Notes: generated by a model not told the origin, from the letters alone. DNA of 14,743 bases from Roseovarius sp. (GCA_023260815.1 JALQUE010000194.1:1-14743); one strand, 5' to 3'; shown: positions 1-7,713, counted from the first letter of the stretch. Numbers and translations are program-made.

Positions 1-680
1 AAATCATGGGTGATGAAAACGATGGTCTTGCCAAGAAGCCCCTGCAGGCGCAGAAATTCGTCCTGCATCTCGCGGCGGATCAGCGGATCGAGCGCCGAGA
101 ACGGCTCATCCAGAAACCAGATATCCGGTTCGATCGCCAGGCTCCGGGCGATGCCGACGCGCTGCTGCTGGCCACCGGACAATTCGCGCGGGAAATAATC
201 TTCTCGACCGCCTAGTCCCACAAGCTCGATCACCTCCATGGCGCGGGCGCGGCGGGTGTGGATATCCTGCCCCCGCATCTCCAGCGGGAAGGCCACGTTC
301 TCCAACACCGTCCGGTGCGGCAAAAGACCGAAGCTCTGGAACACCATGCCCATCTTGTTGCGGCGCAGGTCGATCAGCTCTTTCTCGGACAGATCGCCGA
401 TCACCTGTCCCTCGACAGACACCTCGCCCCCGGTGATCTCGATCAGACGGGACAGGCATCGCACAAGCGTTGATTTACCCGAACCGGATAGGCCCATGAT
501 GACCAGCATTTCCCCCTTGGAAATGTCCAGAGACACATCCCGCACGGCTGGCACATAGCCATCGGCGCGAATCTGATCGAAACTGGCAGCAGGATCCAGA
601 CCGGCAAGATAGGAGCCGGGCCGCGGCCCGAACAGTTTCCAGACATTACGACAGGAAATCACCGTATCGGTGTCGATCAT
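1..680 (-). CDS. Glycine betaine/proline-type ABC importer ATPase (ProV-like), partial, runs off left edge
   Basis: Cytoplasmic ATPase that would energise import by the binding protein encoded just upstream. The visible part is the first 226 codons, read leftward from the ATG at 680. An N-terminal extension of about 55 residues precedes the nucleotide-binding core, as is usual in ProV/OpuAA proteins. Walker A is GLSGSGKST (63-71), the Q-loop glutamine is Q115 (MVFQSFGLLPH), the signature is LSGGQQQR (167-174), Walker B is IWFLDEPFSALD (187-198), and the H-loop ITHD is cut by the window edge. The C-terminal part, where ProV proteins carry CBS domains, is outside. A strong ribosome site AAGGAGG (688-694) sits 7 bases before the ATG and decides the start. 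The permease gene is presumably further left. Substrate is not readable from the ATPase; betaine or TMAO is inferred from the neighbours. Confidence 0.93.
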   Translation of the reverse strand, partial: MIDTDTVISCRNVWKLFGPRPGSYLAGLDPAASFDQIRADGYVPAVRDVSLDISKGEMLVIMGLSGSGKSTLVRCLSRLIEITGGEVSVEGQVIGDLSEKELIDLRRNKMGMVFQSFGLLPHRTVLENVAFPLEMRGQDIHTRRARAMEVIELVGLGGREDYFPRELSGGQQQRVGIARSLAIEPDIWFLDEPFSALDPLIRREMQDEFLRLQGLLGKTIVFITHD

Positions 681-758
681 GGATTGGCCTCCTTGCGTGG
701 GTCATGCCGCCCCGGCACGCATGACGGGGCGACCAATCAGGATTTGAAAGGCTGGGGC
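681..758 (-). promoter_or_regulatory. Structured intercistronic spacer between binding protein and ATPase
   Basis: The spacer is rich in self-complementarity. GTCATGC (701-707) pairs perfectly with GCATGAC (719-725). CGCCCCG (708-714) pairs with CGGGGCG (725-731). An outer pair GATTGG (682-687) and CCAATC (733-738) encloses both. The two inner stems interleave, so they are probably alternatives. The ATPase ribosome site (688-694) lies inside the outer stem. Hairpins between a binding-protein gene and its transporter genes commonly keep binding protein in excess by stabilising the upstream transcript or limiting downstream expression. That role is inferred here. There is no T-run, so it is not a classic terminator. 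Confidence 0.5.
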
Positions 759-1709
759 TTATGCGCCGCCTTCAATCCAAGGCTTCCAGATGGATTCGTT
801 CTGCTCCAGCCATTCGGTGGCCGCATCTTCGGGCTCGAACTCGTCGATATCGACCAGCTTGGCCATTTCCGCGATCTGGGGATTGGTAAAGCTGATCCGC
901 TCAAGCACGGCATAGGCATTGGGCCACTTGTCCTTCATGCCGTCCCATGCAGCTTTTTTCATATAGCCGTTCGCCGGGTTGCCGCAATCATAGAGTGCCG
1001 TGGGGTTGGGCCCAACTGCGGGATCGCTTTTGCAGCCTTCGCTATAGGCCGGAAACTCGACGAATTCGCCGGGATACAGCGCCTCGACAAAGTTGGGCGT
1101 CCAGTTGAAGATCACCACCGGGCGCTTGTCGCGTTCGGCTGCAGCGACTTCGGCCCACAGTGCCGAAGCGGATCCCGCGTTCACGACAACAAAATTCATC
1201 CCGAGCGCATCAACGCGTTCCTGATCGTTCTTGAGCCAGTCCACCGGCCCCCCAAGAAAGCGCCCCTTGTCACCCGTCTCGGGCGTGGCGAAAAGCTCGG
1301 CGCAGGCGTTCAGGGCTTCCCAGTCGGGCAAGCCCGGGCAAGCCTCTTTGGTCCAGGCCGGATACCACCAATCTTCGCGGGTGACGGCATCGTGATCGCC
1401 CACGTCATGCAGTCCGCCTTTTTCCAGGGCCGCCTCGAAGGACGGGCCGAACGCACCTTCCCAGACTTCCATTTCAAGCGTCACATCGCCAAGACGCACG
1501 GATTCGTAGACCGCCTGACTGTCGGTCGAGACGTATTCGACGCTGTTGCCCATAGATTCGAAGATCTGGCCGACGACGTGGCTCATGACGATCTGGCTGG
1601 ACCAGTTATGGGTCGGAATGATGATCGGATCTGAACTGTCTTCGGCAAAGGACGCTGTCGCCGACGACACGGCCAGTACAGCGGCCGACATGATGAATTT
1701 GGTTCGCAT
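759..1709 (-). CDS. Periplasmic substrate-binding protein, ProX/OpuAC family (betaine or TMAO type)
   Basis: A 316-residue secreted protein that captures a quaternary-amine-like solute for an ABC importer. The signal peptide occupies residues 1-22, with probable cleavage after SFA and before ED. The mature protein opens with a PTHNWSSQIV stretch, then LEMEVWEGAFG (78-88) and VIFNWTPNFVEA (199-210), both typical of OpuAC proteins. Many tryptophans (W36, W83, W114, W115, W158, W185, W203) could form the aromatic box that holds a trimethylammonium group in this family. Four cysteines (C124, C136, C226, C242) could form two disulfides. The ribosome site GGGGAAAG lies just before the ATG. The gene is first in a leftward operon with the ProV-like ATPase. 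Glycine betaine, choline or TMAO (as for TmoX of Ruegeria) are all possible ligands. The adjacent TorTSR set favours TMAO, but the sequence does not decide it. Confidence 0.9.
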   Translation of the reverse strand: MRTKFIMSAAVLAVSSATASFAEDSSDPIIIPTHNWSSQIVMSHVVGQIFESMGNSVEYVSTDSQAVYESVRLGDVTLEMEVWEGAFGPSFEAALEKGGLHDVGDHDAVTREDWWYPAWTKEACPGLPDWEALNACAELFATPETGDKGRFLGGPVDWLKNDQERVDALGMNFVVVNAGSASALWAEVAAAERDKRPVVIFNWTPNFVEALYPGEFVEFPAYSEGCKSDPAVGPNPTALYDCGNPANGYMKKAAWDGMKDKWPNAYAVLERISFTNPQIAEMAKLVDIDEFEPEDAATEWLEQNESIWKPWIEGGA

Positions 1710-1800
1710 TTTCTTTCCCCGTTGTTTGACTCGTTTTTATTTTTCAAGCGCGGAAATGATCGGCAAACCACATCCACGCCGGGGAAATCCTAGGCATCGT

Positions 1801-1810
1801 TTATGAACAG
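1801..1810 (-). promoter_or_regulatory. Candidate tor box 1
   Basis: On the minus strand this reads CTGTTCATAA, matching the E. coli TorR decamer CTGTTCATAT at 9 of 10 positions. It lies 92 bp upstream of the binding-protein ATG and 81 bp before the torR-like ATG. It is oriented toward the transporter operon. Its position beside a TorR-like gene makes chance less likely, but binding is untested. Confidence 0.55.
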
Positions 1811-1822
1811 GTAAGGCGTCTG

Positions 1823-1832
1823 GGGTGAACAG
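1823..1832 (-). promoter_or_regulatory. Candidate tor box 2
   Basis: On the minus strand this reads CTGTTCACCC, which matches 7 of 10 positions of CTGTTCATAT, all seven contiguous. It is in direct repeat with box 1 at a 22-bp period, about two helical turns, so both sites would face the same side of the DNA. Confidence 0.45.
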
Positions 1833-1834
1833 CC

Positions 1835-1840
1835 TATACT
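1835..1840 (+). promoter_or_regulatory. Possible -10 element of the torR-like gene
   Basis: TATACT resembles a sigma-70 -10 hexamer and lies 50 bp upstream of the ATG at 1891, immediately after candidate tor box 2. No good -35 hexamer is found 16-18 bp upstream, which would fit an activator-assisted or weak promoter. A regulator bound at box 2 would touch polymerase here, so autoregulation is possible. Weak evidence. Confidence 0.25.
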
Positions 1841-1890
1841 AAGATGTAAAAATTTGTTAATGGATCAGCCTTCCAAACGTGTCAGGTCAC

Positions 1891-2583
1891 ATGTCGCATA
1901 TCCTGATCATAGAAGACGAGCCTGTTACCCGCGCCACTCTGACAAGTTACCTGGAAGCTCAGGGGTATGACGTGTCCGAGGCCGCAAGCGCAGACGTGGC
2001 CGAGCGTATCCTTCGGGATCGACCCGTTGACCTGCTTTTGGTGGACATCAATCTGCCGGGCAAGGACGGGCTAAAAATCACCCGAGAGCAACGCGCGAAA
2101 TCGGACATCGGTATTATTCTTGTGACCGGACGCGATGACGACGTGGACCGCATCGTCGGATTGGAAATGGGCGCGGACGATTATGTCTGCAAACCCTTCA
2201 ACCGCCGCGAGCTTTTGGCGCGAATAAAGAACCTGCTGTACCGCACCACTCAATCAACCCACGGCGCGCGGCAAGTCTATCGGTTTTCCGGCTATGTCTT
2301 CGACCTGCAGGCCCGCAGGCTGGAAAACGCGGAGGGCGCGACCGTGCCCCTGACACGCGCGGAATTCGAAGTGTTGCAGCATTTCGTGACACGCCCCGGC
2401 GAGGTGGCAAGCCGTGACGCGCTGATGGCACGGGTCACGCACCGCCAATACGGCACCAATCCCCGCACCGTCGATGTTTTGATCCGCCGTCTTCGCAGCA
2501 AGCTTGAAGAAAACCCCGCAAGCCCCGCGATCATCAGCACCGTGCATGGCGAGGGATACGCCTTCACATCGCATGTGACCTGA
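1891..2583 (+). CDS. torR: TorR-like OmpR-family response regulator
   Basis: DNA-binding response regulator, the expected output of the TorS-like phosphorelay. The receiver domain (about 1-118) has the acidic pair E8/D9, the phospho-acceptor D52 in LLLVDINLPGKDG, T79 in ILVTG, and K101 in VCKPFN. The stretch IGIILVTGRDDDVDRIVGLEM is almost word for word that of E. coli TorR. The winged-helix effector domain (about 130-228) has RTVDVLIRRLRSKLE and ends with the HGEGYAF wing. The length of 230 residues is normal for TorR. ATG 1891 is preferred because TorR proteins begin immediately before the ILIIEDE strand; an in-frame GTG at 1879 would add four residues. The gene is divergent from the importer operon, with tor-box-like sites between. 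Its 3' end overlaps the convergent torS-like gene by 20 bases. Confidence 0.92.
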   Translation: MSHILIIEDEPVTRATLTSYLEAQGYDVSEAASADVAERILRDRPVDLLLVDINLPGKDGLKITREQRAKSDIGIILVTGRDDDVDRIVGLEMGADDYVCKPFNRRELLARIKNLLYRTTQSTHGARQVYRFSGYVFDLQARRLENAEGATVPLTRAEFEVLQHFVTRPGEVASRDALMARVTHRQYGTNPRTVDVLIRRLRSKLEENPASPAIISTVHGEGYAFTSHVT

Positions 2584-5563
2584 CGGCTTCGCCGCCCTGC
2601 AAGGCGGCGGCCATGGCATCGCCCAACTGCGGCATGAGCGTTGACAGGCGCTGGACAAGAATCCTGGCCCGTTCCTGTTGTGCAGCACTGGCATTGGCCT
2701 CCAGCTGGGTCAAAACCTGCACCACGTCATACTGATCGTAATTGCCCACGGCGCCTTTCAGACGGTGCGCGATCTTTTTCAGCTGGCTCCAGTCTTCGGT
2801 CGCAAGCGCGGTTTCGAGCGCGGTCTGCTCCTGTGCGACCTGCTCGATGAAAAGCCCGGCGATCCTGAACGTGGCATCAGCGCCGAAATCCTCGATGTTG
2901 CGCCGCAGCACCGTCTCAATCGAGACCATCCTGGACATCGCCTTCGAGACCGGCATCCGGGACGACAAAAAGACCGCACCCTGCTTGCCCTGCCTCACGG
3001 TTTCCAGTGCGCGGGCCAACCGCTCGGGCGCCACGGGTTTGGCGACAAAGCCGTTCATGCCGGCTTGCAGATGGCTTTCGATCTGTTCCTCCTGCACATG
3101 TGCCGAGATCCCGATGATCGGCGTTGTCGATACAGCCGCAATCGCATGCGCACGGATCTGGCGGGTCGCCTCGACCCCATTCAATCCCGGCAGGTTCACG
3201 TCCATCAGGATCACATCGAACTGGCGGTGCTGAAGCAGCTCTAGCGCAGACTCGGCGTCGGACAGGCAATGACATGTGTGTCCCATGCGCTCCAGATAGC
3301 CGCGCGCAACCATCTGGTTGATCTCGTTATCCTCGACCACAAGGATATCCAGCCCTGTTTCGGCCCGGTCGATTGTCTCGGGGCGGGCCATGTCCTCGAT
3401 ATCCGCGGGGTTTCCTGTTTTCAGATCCACGGCCAGCGTAAAGACCGACCCCACACCTTTCGTACTTTCCAATGTCAGGGTTGCGCCAATCGCATCCGCA
3501 AACCGCTTGCTGATGGCAAGGCCAAGCCCGGTGCCACCGAACTTGCCGCCGGTGGCTCCGTCCTCCTGTTCGAACGCTTCGAATATCCGGGCCTTGGCCG
3601 CCTGCGAGACACCGCGCCCCGTATCACTGATCTCGAAGATCACACGATGTGCGTCGCCATGCGCCCAACCTTGCCGAAGGCGCAGGATGACCTCTCCTTC
3701 CTCGGTGAATTTCAGCGCGTTAGACAACAGGTTGAACAGGATTTGCCGCAGCTTGGCGACATCCCCCCAGACCACATCAACCAGGGTCTCAGGCATATCC
3801 AGAAGCAATTGCAGTCCTTTTGCTTCCGCGCTTGGCCGGATAAGCGCCATCACGTCGGTGACCAGATCATGCAGGGAAAATGTGCCGTTCACCGGCTGAG
3901 TGCCGCCATGCTCCATCTTTGAATAGTCAAGGATGTCATTCAGAATCTGCAAAAGGTTCTGCCCCGACGCATGCGCCGCGCCAAGCCTTTGGCGCTGTTC
4001 AGGTTCCAAACGGTCCTCGGACAGGCTGTGCAACAAACCCAACATGCCATTCATGGGCGTACGGATTTCATGGCTCATCATCGCCAGGAATTCCGACTTG
4101 GCCCTGTCGGCGGCCTCGGCCTTGCGGCGGGCTTCGTCATGGGCGGCCACTTCAAGACGCAGACGCTCGGTCTGCTCGGAGACCATTTCCTGCAGGTTGT
4201 TGCGATGCTCAAGCAGTTCATGTTCGTTGCGGTCGCGCTGTCTTTCGAGGTTGCGTTTCGCGATGGCCTGCTGGCGGAACACCTCGGTCGCCTCTTCCAT
4301 GCGGGCGATTTCGTCATTGCCACGCGGGCGGATTTTGCGATCAAGTTTGCCCCTCGCCAGGGCGGTCATTTCCCCATGCAGGCGATCAAGCCGCCGGGTG
4401 ATGTGACCACGCACGAAAAACCACAGGACGGCCATCGCAAGAACAAGCCCGACAACGGCGGCGGCGCTGTTGCGGATCTGCGCCTGCCGCATATCCTGGG
4501 CAACGATCTCGCCAGAGGTGACAGCGACCTGCTGCAACTGGTCGGCCACAGCCGATGCCTCCTCACCCAGCCGGATAGCCGCATCCTGAAGCTCTTTTTT
4601 CAGCGCATCGATAGCAAGTTCGCTCAACAAGATCCCGCGCTGCAGATCGAACAAGGTCACGTCATCTTCTGTGACAGACTGCAATTCCGCCAAAAGACGC
4701 TCGGCCTGCTGCAGACGCCCCGGATCACGGATCGCCGCAATCCGGCGCGATACCACGGCCAACTCGGGCAGGAACGCCACCTCGACCGCTTCCAACTCTT
4801 CGACGGTGGCCGTCTCTTCGATGCGGTTGATCAACAATCCCACCTCTGCCGCCCGCGAACGCAGTTCGAACATCAAGCCAAGCTGAAACAGATCCACTTC
4901 CAGCAGCTTGTCCAGCGCTTCGACCGTGCCCGCCCCTTCCAACCCGGCATTGGTCTCGCCATAGAGGCTGGAGATAACGGCCGTGGTTCCCATTTCGGCA
5001 TTCGCGACCAGAGTGTCGGCCATATCAAGCAGCATGTTCGCCGCCTCGAGGTTCAGGGCGACCCGGCCACGGAACACTTCGCGTTCGGTAATCCGACGCG
5101 CGACCAGAGCATCCAGCATCGCAAGGGCGCCTTCCACCTGCGCGATGGTTTCGCGCAGCCCGACGATACGCGCGCCGCGGTTGCCCTCAAGACGTTCCAG
5201 ACGCGTGGCAAGCGCTTCGACCTGTTTCAGCAAATCACCGGACAGCGCCTCTCGGTCGGACTGATTGTCCACATCGGCCAGCCGAGGCACAAGCGCCACG
5301 ATACTGGTGCTTTCCTCGGCAATGCCCCGCACATCGGTGATCGCCGGAATCGTCTGGCGGATCACGTCTGATTGCTTTCGGACAAGGTCGCGCAATTCGA
5401 TCAGCCCGAGAAAGCCCGCCAAGGTCGGCAGGCCCGCGATCAGCACGAAGGCGAACAGCAGCTTTCCCCGCAATCCTGCTTGTCTCAACACGTCACCGCC
5501 CCGAAAGCTTTTCCATCCGCGCGAACGCGGGCGAGGTGTCTGAAACAGTTGATGCACGCCCAC
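2564..5563 (-). CDS. torS: TorS-like hybrid sensor histidine kinase with receiver and Hpt domains
   Basis: Inner-membrane sensor kinase expected to phosphorylate the TorR-like regulator through a four-step relay. Numbering is from the GTG at 5563. A positively charged N-terminus leads to TM1 (about 34-54), a helical periplasmic sensor region (about 55-365), TM2 (367-384), HAMP (about 385-437) and a coiled coil. The dimerisation helix follows with His498 in MMSHEIRTPMNG, then an ATPase domain with N611/N615 (NLLSNALKFT), DTGRG (647-651) and GGTGLGL (676-682). A receiver domain (about 738-855) has D788 in ILMDVNLPG, and the C-terminal Hpt has H933 in IAHRLKGAVG. This order and the 999-residue length fit TorS. 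The start is uncertain: no good ribosome site precedes 5563, and an internal GTG at 5491 (or TTG 5488) follows a G-rich stretch and would begin close to TM1, as in known TorS. The gene diverges from torT. Confidence 0.93.
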   Translation of the reverse strand: MGVHQLFQTPRPRSRGWKSFRGGDVLRQAGLRGKLLFAFVLIAGLPTLAGFLGLIELRDLVRKQSDVIRQTIPAITDVRGIAEESTSIVALVPRLADVDNQSDREALSGDLLKQVEALATRLERLEGNRGARIVGLRETIAQVEGALAMLDALVARRITEREVFRGRVALNLEAANMLLDMADTLVANAEMGTTAVISSLYGETNAGLEGAGTVEALDKLLEVDLFQLGLMFELRSRAAEVGLLINRIEETATVEELEAVEVAFLPELAVVSRRIAAIRDPGRLQQAERLLAELQSVTEDDVTLFDLQRGILLSELAIDALKKELQDAAIRLGEEASAVADQLQQVAVTSGEIVAQDMRQAQIRNSAAAVVGLVLAMAVLWFFVRGHITRRLDRLHGEMTALARGKLDRKIRPRGNDEIARMEEATEVFRQQAIAKRNLERQRDRNEHELLEHRNNLQEMVSEQTERLRLEVAAHDEARRKAEAADRAKSEFLAMMSHEIRTPMNGMLGLLHSLSEDRLEPEQRQRLGAAHASGQNLLQILNDILDYSKMEHGGTQPVNGTFSLHDLVTDVMALIRPSAEAKGLQLLLDMPETLVDVVWGDVAKLRQILFNLLSNALKFTEEGEVILRLRQGWAHGDAHRVIFEISDTGRGVSQAAKARIFEAFEQEDGATGGKFGGTGLGLAISKRFADAIGATLTLESTKGVGSVFTLAVDLKTGNPADIEDMARPETIDRAETGLDILVVEDNEINQMVARGYLERMGHTCHCLSDAESALELLQHRQFDVILMDVNLPGLNGVEATRQIRAHAIAAVSTTPIIGISAHVQEEQIESHLQAGMNGFVAKPVAPERLARALETVRQGKQGAVFLSSRMPVSKAMSRMVSIETVLRRNIEDFGADATFRIAGLFIEQVAQEQTALETALATEDWSQLKKIAHRLKGAVGNYDQYDVVQVLTQLEANASAAQQERARILVQRLSTLMPQLGDAMAAALQGGEAVRSHAM

Positions 5564-5584
5564 ATTACTGCGAACATATCACTC

Positions 5585-6631
5585 ATGCGCTGGATCTGCG
5601 TTCTTTTTCTCATCACGGCCCCGATGGCGGTCGCATCCTCTCCTTGGCAGTTGCAGGTTCCCTTGGCGCCTTTCGACTACGAGGGGCCAAGCGATGTCGT
5701 GACCTACACGCCACTTGAGTCCGCAAAGAAGAACTGGTCGCTCTGTGTCGCCTACCCGCATCTCAAGGACGCCTATTGGCTGAGCGTCAATCACGGCATG
5801 GTCGAAGAAGCGCGCAGGCTTGGTGTGTCATTCAAGCTGGTCGAAGCAGGTGGATATCCCAATCTCGAACGTCAGCGCCAACAGGTGATCGACTGCGTGG
5901 CCGAGGGGGTGGATGCGCTGATCTTGGGGACGGTCGCCTATGACGCGCTGACCGATACCATCCTTCAGATCGCCCGCGAGATCCCGGTCATCGCGGCTGT
6001 GAACGACATTGCCGATGCCGGCATTACAGCCAAGGTCGGTGTGTCCTGGGTGGAAATGGGCGCTGCCGCAGGCCGCGTCATCGCTCAACGCCACCCAACG
6101 GGAAGCCCGGCCGTGAAAGTGGCGTGGTTTCCCGGTCCGAAAGGCGCGGGCTGGGTGCAATTCGTGGAACGCGGCTTTCACACGGCAATTGCCGCCAGCT
6201 CAGCCGAAGTCGCCGTGACAAAATACGGCGATACGGGCCGCAAAGATCAGGTTTTGCTGGTCGAGCAAGCTTTGCAGGAGGTTCCGGATCTCGACTATAT
6301 CGTCGGGTCCGCACCAACTGCGGAAGCGGCGGTGTCATTGCTGCGAACCCATGGCCTGGAAGGAAGGGTGCAGATCGTGTCCGACTATATGACACACGCC
6401 GTCTATCGCGGAATATACCGTCAGAAGATCCTTGCCGCACCCACCGATTTCCCGGTGCTTCAAGGCAGGCTTGCCGTGGAATTCGCTGTTCGCGCGATCG
6501 AAGGCAGCCTTCTCCACCGGCAGGCAGGCCCGGTCATCTTCCCGGTCGTGGAAGGTCAGATCACCGAGGACCAGTTGTCAGAAACCCTTGCACCAGCCAG
6601 TTTCATCCCGGTCTTCGAATTCTCCCCATGA
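5585..6631 (+). CDS. torT: TorT-like periplasmic sensor protein
   Basis: Periplasmic solute-binding-type protein that in E. coli binds TMAO and presents it to the sensor domain of TorS. The signal peptide occupies residues 1 to about 18 (MRWICVLFLITAPMAVAS), and the mature chain begins near PWQLQVPL. The recognisable TorT block is WSLCVAYPHLKDAYWLSV (51-68) followed by EAGGYPNLERQRQQV (87-101), ILGTVAYDAL (113-122), DYIVGSAPTAEAA (237-249) and YRGIYRQKILAAPTD (274-288). The length of 348 residues matches TorT. ATG 5585 is chosen because it starts directly at the signal peptide; ATG 5552 would prepend 11 polar residues. Neither has a clear ribosome site. It is divergent from torS with a short spacer, unlike E. 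coli where torT sits next to torR. No TMAO reductase gene is seen nearby. Confidence 0.92.
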   Translation: MRWICVLFLITAPMAVASSPWQLQVPLAPFDYEGPSDVVTYTPLESAKKNWSLCVAYPHLKDAYWLSVNHGMVEEARRLGVSFKLVEAGGYPNLERQRQQVIDCVAEGVDALILGTVAYDALTDTILQIAREIPVIAAVNDIADAGITAKVGVSWVEMGAAAGRVIAQRHPTGSPAVKVAWFPGPKGAGWVQFVERGFHTAIAASSAEVAVTKYGDTGRKDQVLLVEQALQEVPDLDYIVGSAPTAEAAVSLLRTHGLEGRVQIVSDYMTHAVYRGIYRQKILAAPTDFPVLQGRLAVEFAVRAIEGSLLHRQAGPVIFPVVEGQITEDQLSETLAPASFIPVFEFSP

Positions 6632-6664
6632 TCCAGGACGGAAGGCTCAGGAACGCACTTGGCC

Positions 6665-7627
6665 TCAACCCTGTGCTGCGGCGTAGAGACATAGCAGATC
6701 ATTGGCGATGGTCGCCGCTGCCAAGGCCGTGATATCGGCCACGTCATAAGCAGGAGCGACTTCGACGATGTCCATGCCCACGAGGTTGACACCAACAATC
6801 GTCCTGAGCGTTTCCTGCGCCTGATACGGGCTCAGCCCGCCGATCACCGGCGTGCCGGTGCCTGGCGCCGAGGCCGGTTCCAAAGCATCGATATCAAAGG
6901 TCAGATAGGTCTTGTTGTCACCGACGATGCGCTTGATTTTTTCGGCCACCGCATGTGGCCCAGTCCGGTGCATTTCGATCGCATCGATGATGTTGAAGCC
7001 AAGCGGCTCGGGATTGTGGGTCCGGATGCCCACCTGAACGGAACGCGACGGATCGACCAGCCCGTCGCGGACTGCATGCCAGAGCATCGTACCATGATCG
7101 ATCCGCCCTTCCTCGTCGGCCCATGTATCCGTGTGGGCGTCGAACTGAATAAGGCTCAGCGGCCCATGTTTCTCGGCATGGGCCTTGAGAAGCGGATAGG
7201 TGATGAAGTGATCGCCTCCGATCGACAAAAGCGCCGTGTCCGTCGCCAAAACCGCGCGGGCCTGATCCGCGATCTCGTTCGGGATGTTCGCAGGATACCC
7301 GTAATCGAAACGGCAATCCCCGTAATCGACGACGGCAAGCTGATCGAAAGGATCCTTTTCCCAGGGCCACGGCGCAGACCAGGCAATATGGCTCGATGCG
7401 GCCCTTACCGCCCGTGGTCCAAGGCGGGCCCCTGGACGGCTGGATACAGCCAGATCAAACGGCACGCCCATGATGGCGACGTCCGCGGTGCTCAGGTCGC
7501 GGGTGTAACGGCGACGCATGAAGCTCAGAGCGCCGGCATAGGCCGCTTCGGTCACGGTTCCAAGGTCCGTCGCGCGGGTGAACGCCTGATCGCCGGTGCT
7601 GGGGGTGACGCTGGAATCCTGTGCCAT
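6665..7627 (-). CDS. speB: Agmatinase-family ureohydrolase
   Basis: Cytoplasmic binuclear-metal hydrolase that removes urea from a guanidino compound. Agmatine to putrescine is the family default. The metal ligands are all present: H140 in GGDHF, D163, H165 and D167 in QFDAHTDTW, and D245 and D247 in FDIDALEP. The N-terminal block VPFDLAVSSRPGARLGPRAVR (55-75) is typical of agmatinases. The length of 320 residues is normal. The stop lies 33 bp from the convergent torT stop, and the gene is divergent from the LuxR-type regulator, which may control it. Substrate specificity in this family is hard to read from sequence, so guanidinobutyrate, guanidinopropionate or another guanidine is possible. 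The ribosome site before the ATG at 7627 is weak. Confidence 0.88.
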   Translation of the reverse strand: MAQDSSVTPSTGDQAFTRATDLGTVTEAAYAGALSFMRRRYTRDLSTADVAIMGVPFDLAVSSRPGARLGPRAVRAASSHIAWSAPWPWEKDPFDQLAVVDYGDCRFDYGYPANIPNEIADQARAVLATDTALLSIGGDHFITYPLLKAHAEKHGPLSLIQFDAHTDTWADEEGRIDHGTMLWHAVRDGLVDPSRSVQVGIRTHNPEPLGFNIIDAIEMHRTGPHAVAEKIKRIVGDNKTYLTFDIDALEPASAPGTGTPVIGGLSPYQAQETLRTIVGVNLVGMDIVEVAPAYDVADITALAAATIANDLLCLYAAAQG

Positions 7628-7701
7628 GGGTGTTTGTGTCTCGTTGAAATCTGCTCATGCATAGTTTGCACAAGGCGGCCTATATGTGTAAATCAAGGCA
7701 C

Positions 7702-7713
7702 AGATATATATCT
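7702..7713. promoter_or_regulatory. 12-bp palindrome between ureohydrolase and LuxR-type regulator
   Basis: AGATATATATCT is a perfect dyad. It is flanked by a further imperfect inverted pair, GTAAA (7688-7692) and TTTAC (7713-7717). It sits in the 107-bp divergent spacer, 22 bp before the regulator ATG. A homodimeric LuxR-type protein would bind such a site, so autoregulation or control of both genes is possible. AT-rich palindromes also occur by chance. Confidence 0.35.

Noticed and set aside
684..1634. Long forward ORF antisense to the binding-protein gene
   Set aside because: It mirrors the real minus-strand gene, which has a signal peptide and family motifs; the forward translation has no domain character.
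1738..1766. TTGCCG...AAAATA as a sigma-70 promoter for the binding-protein gene
   Set aside because: The -10 match is poor (2 of 6), so I do not call it despite correct spacing.
3971..5371. 466-codon forward ORF inside the torS-like gene
   Set aside because: Antisense shadow of a clear hybrid kinase; composition rich in His, Gln and Arg as expected for a mirror frame.
5372..5584. Extended N-terminus of the torT-like protein starting at 5372
   Set aside because: The extension runs antisense through the torS coding region, and the signal peptide begins only at 5585.
7651..7660. CTGCTCATGC as a tor box before the ureohydrolase
   Set aside because: Only 7 of 10 matches with a mismatch in the core, single copy, and no repeat partner.
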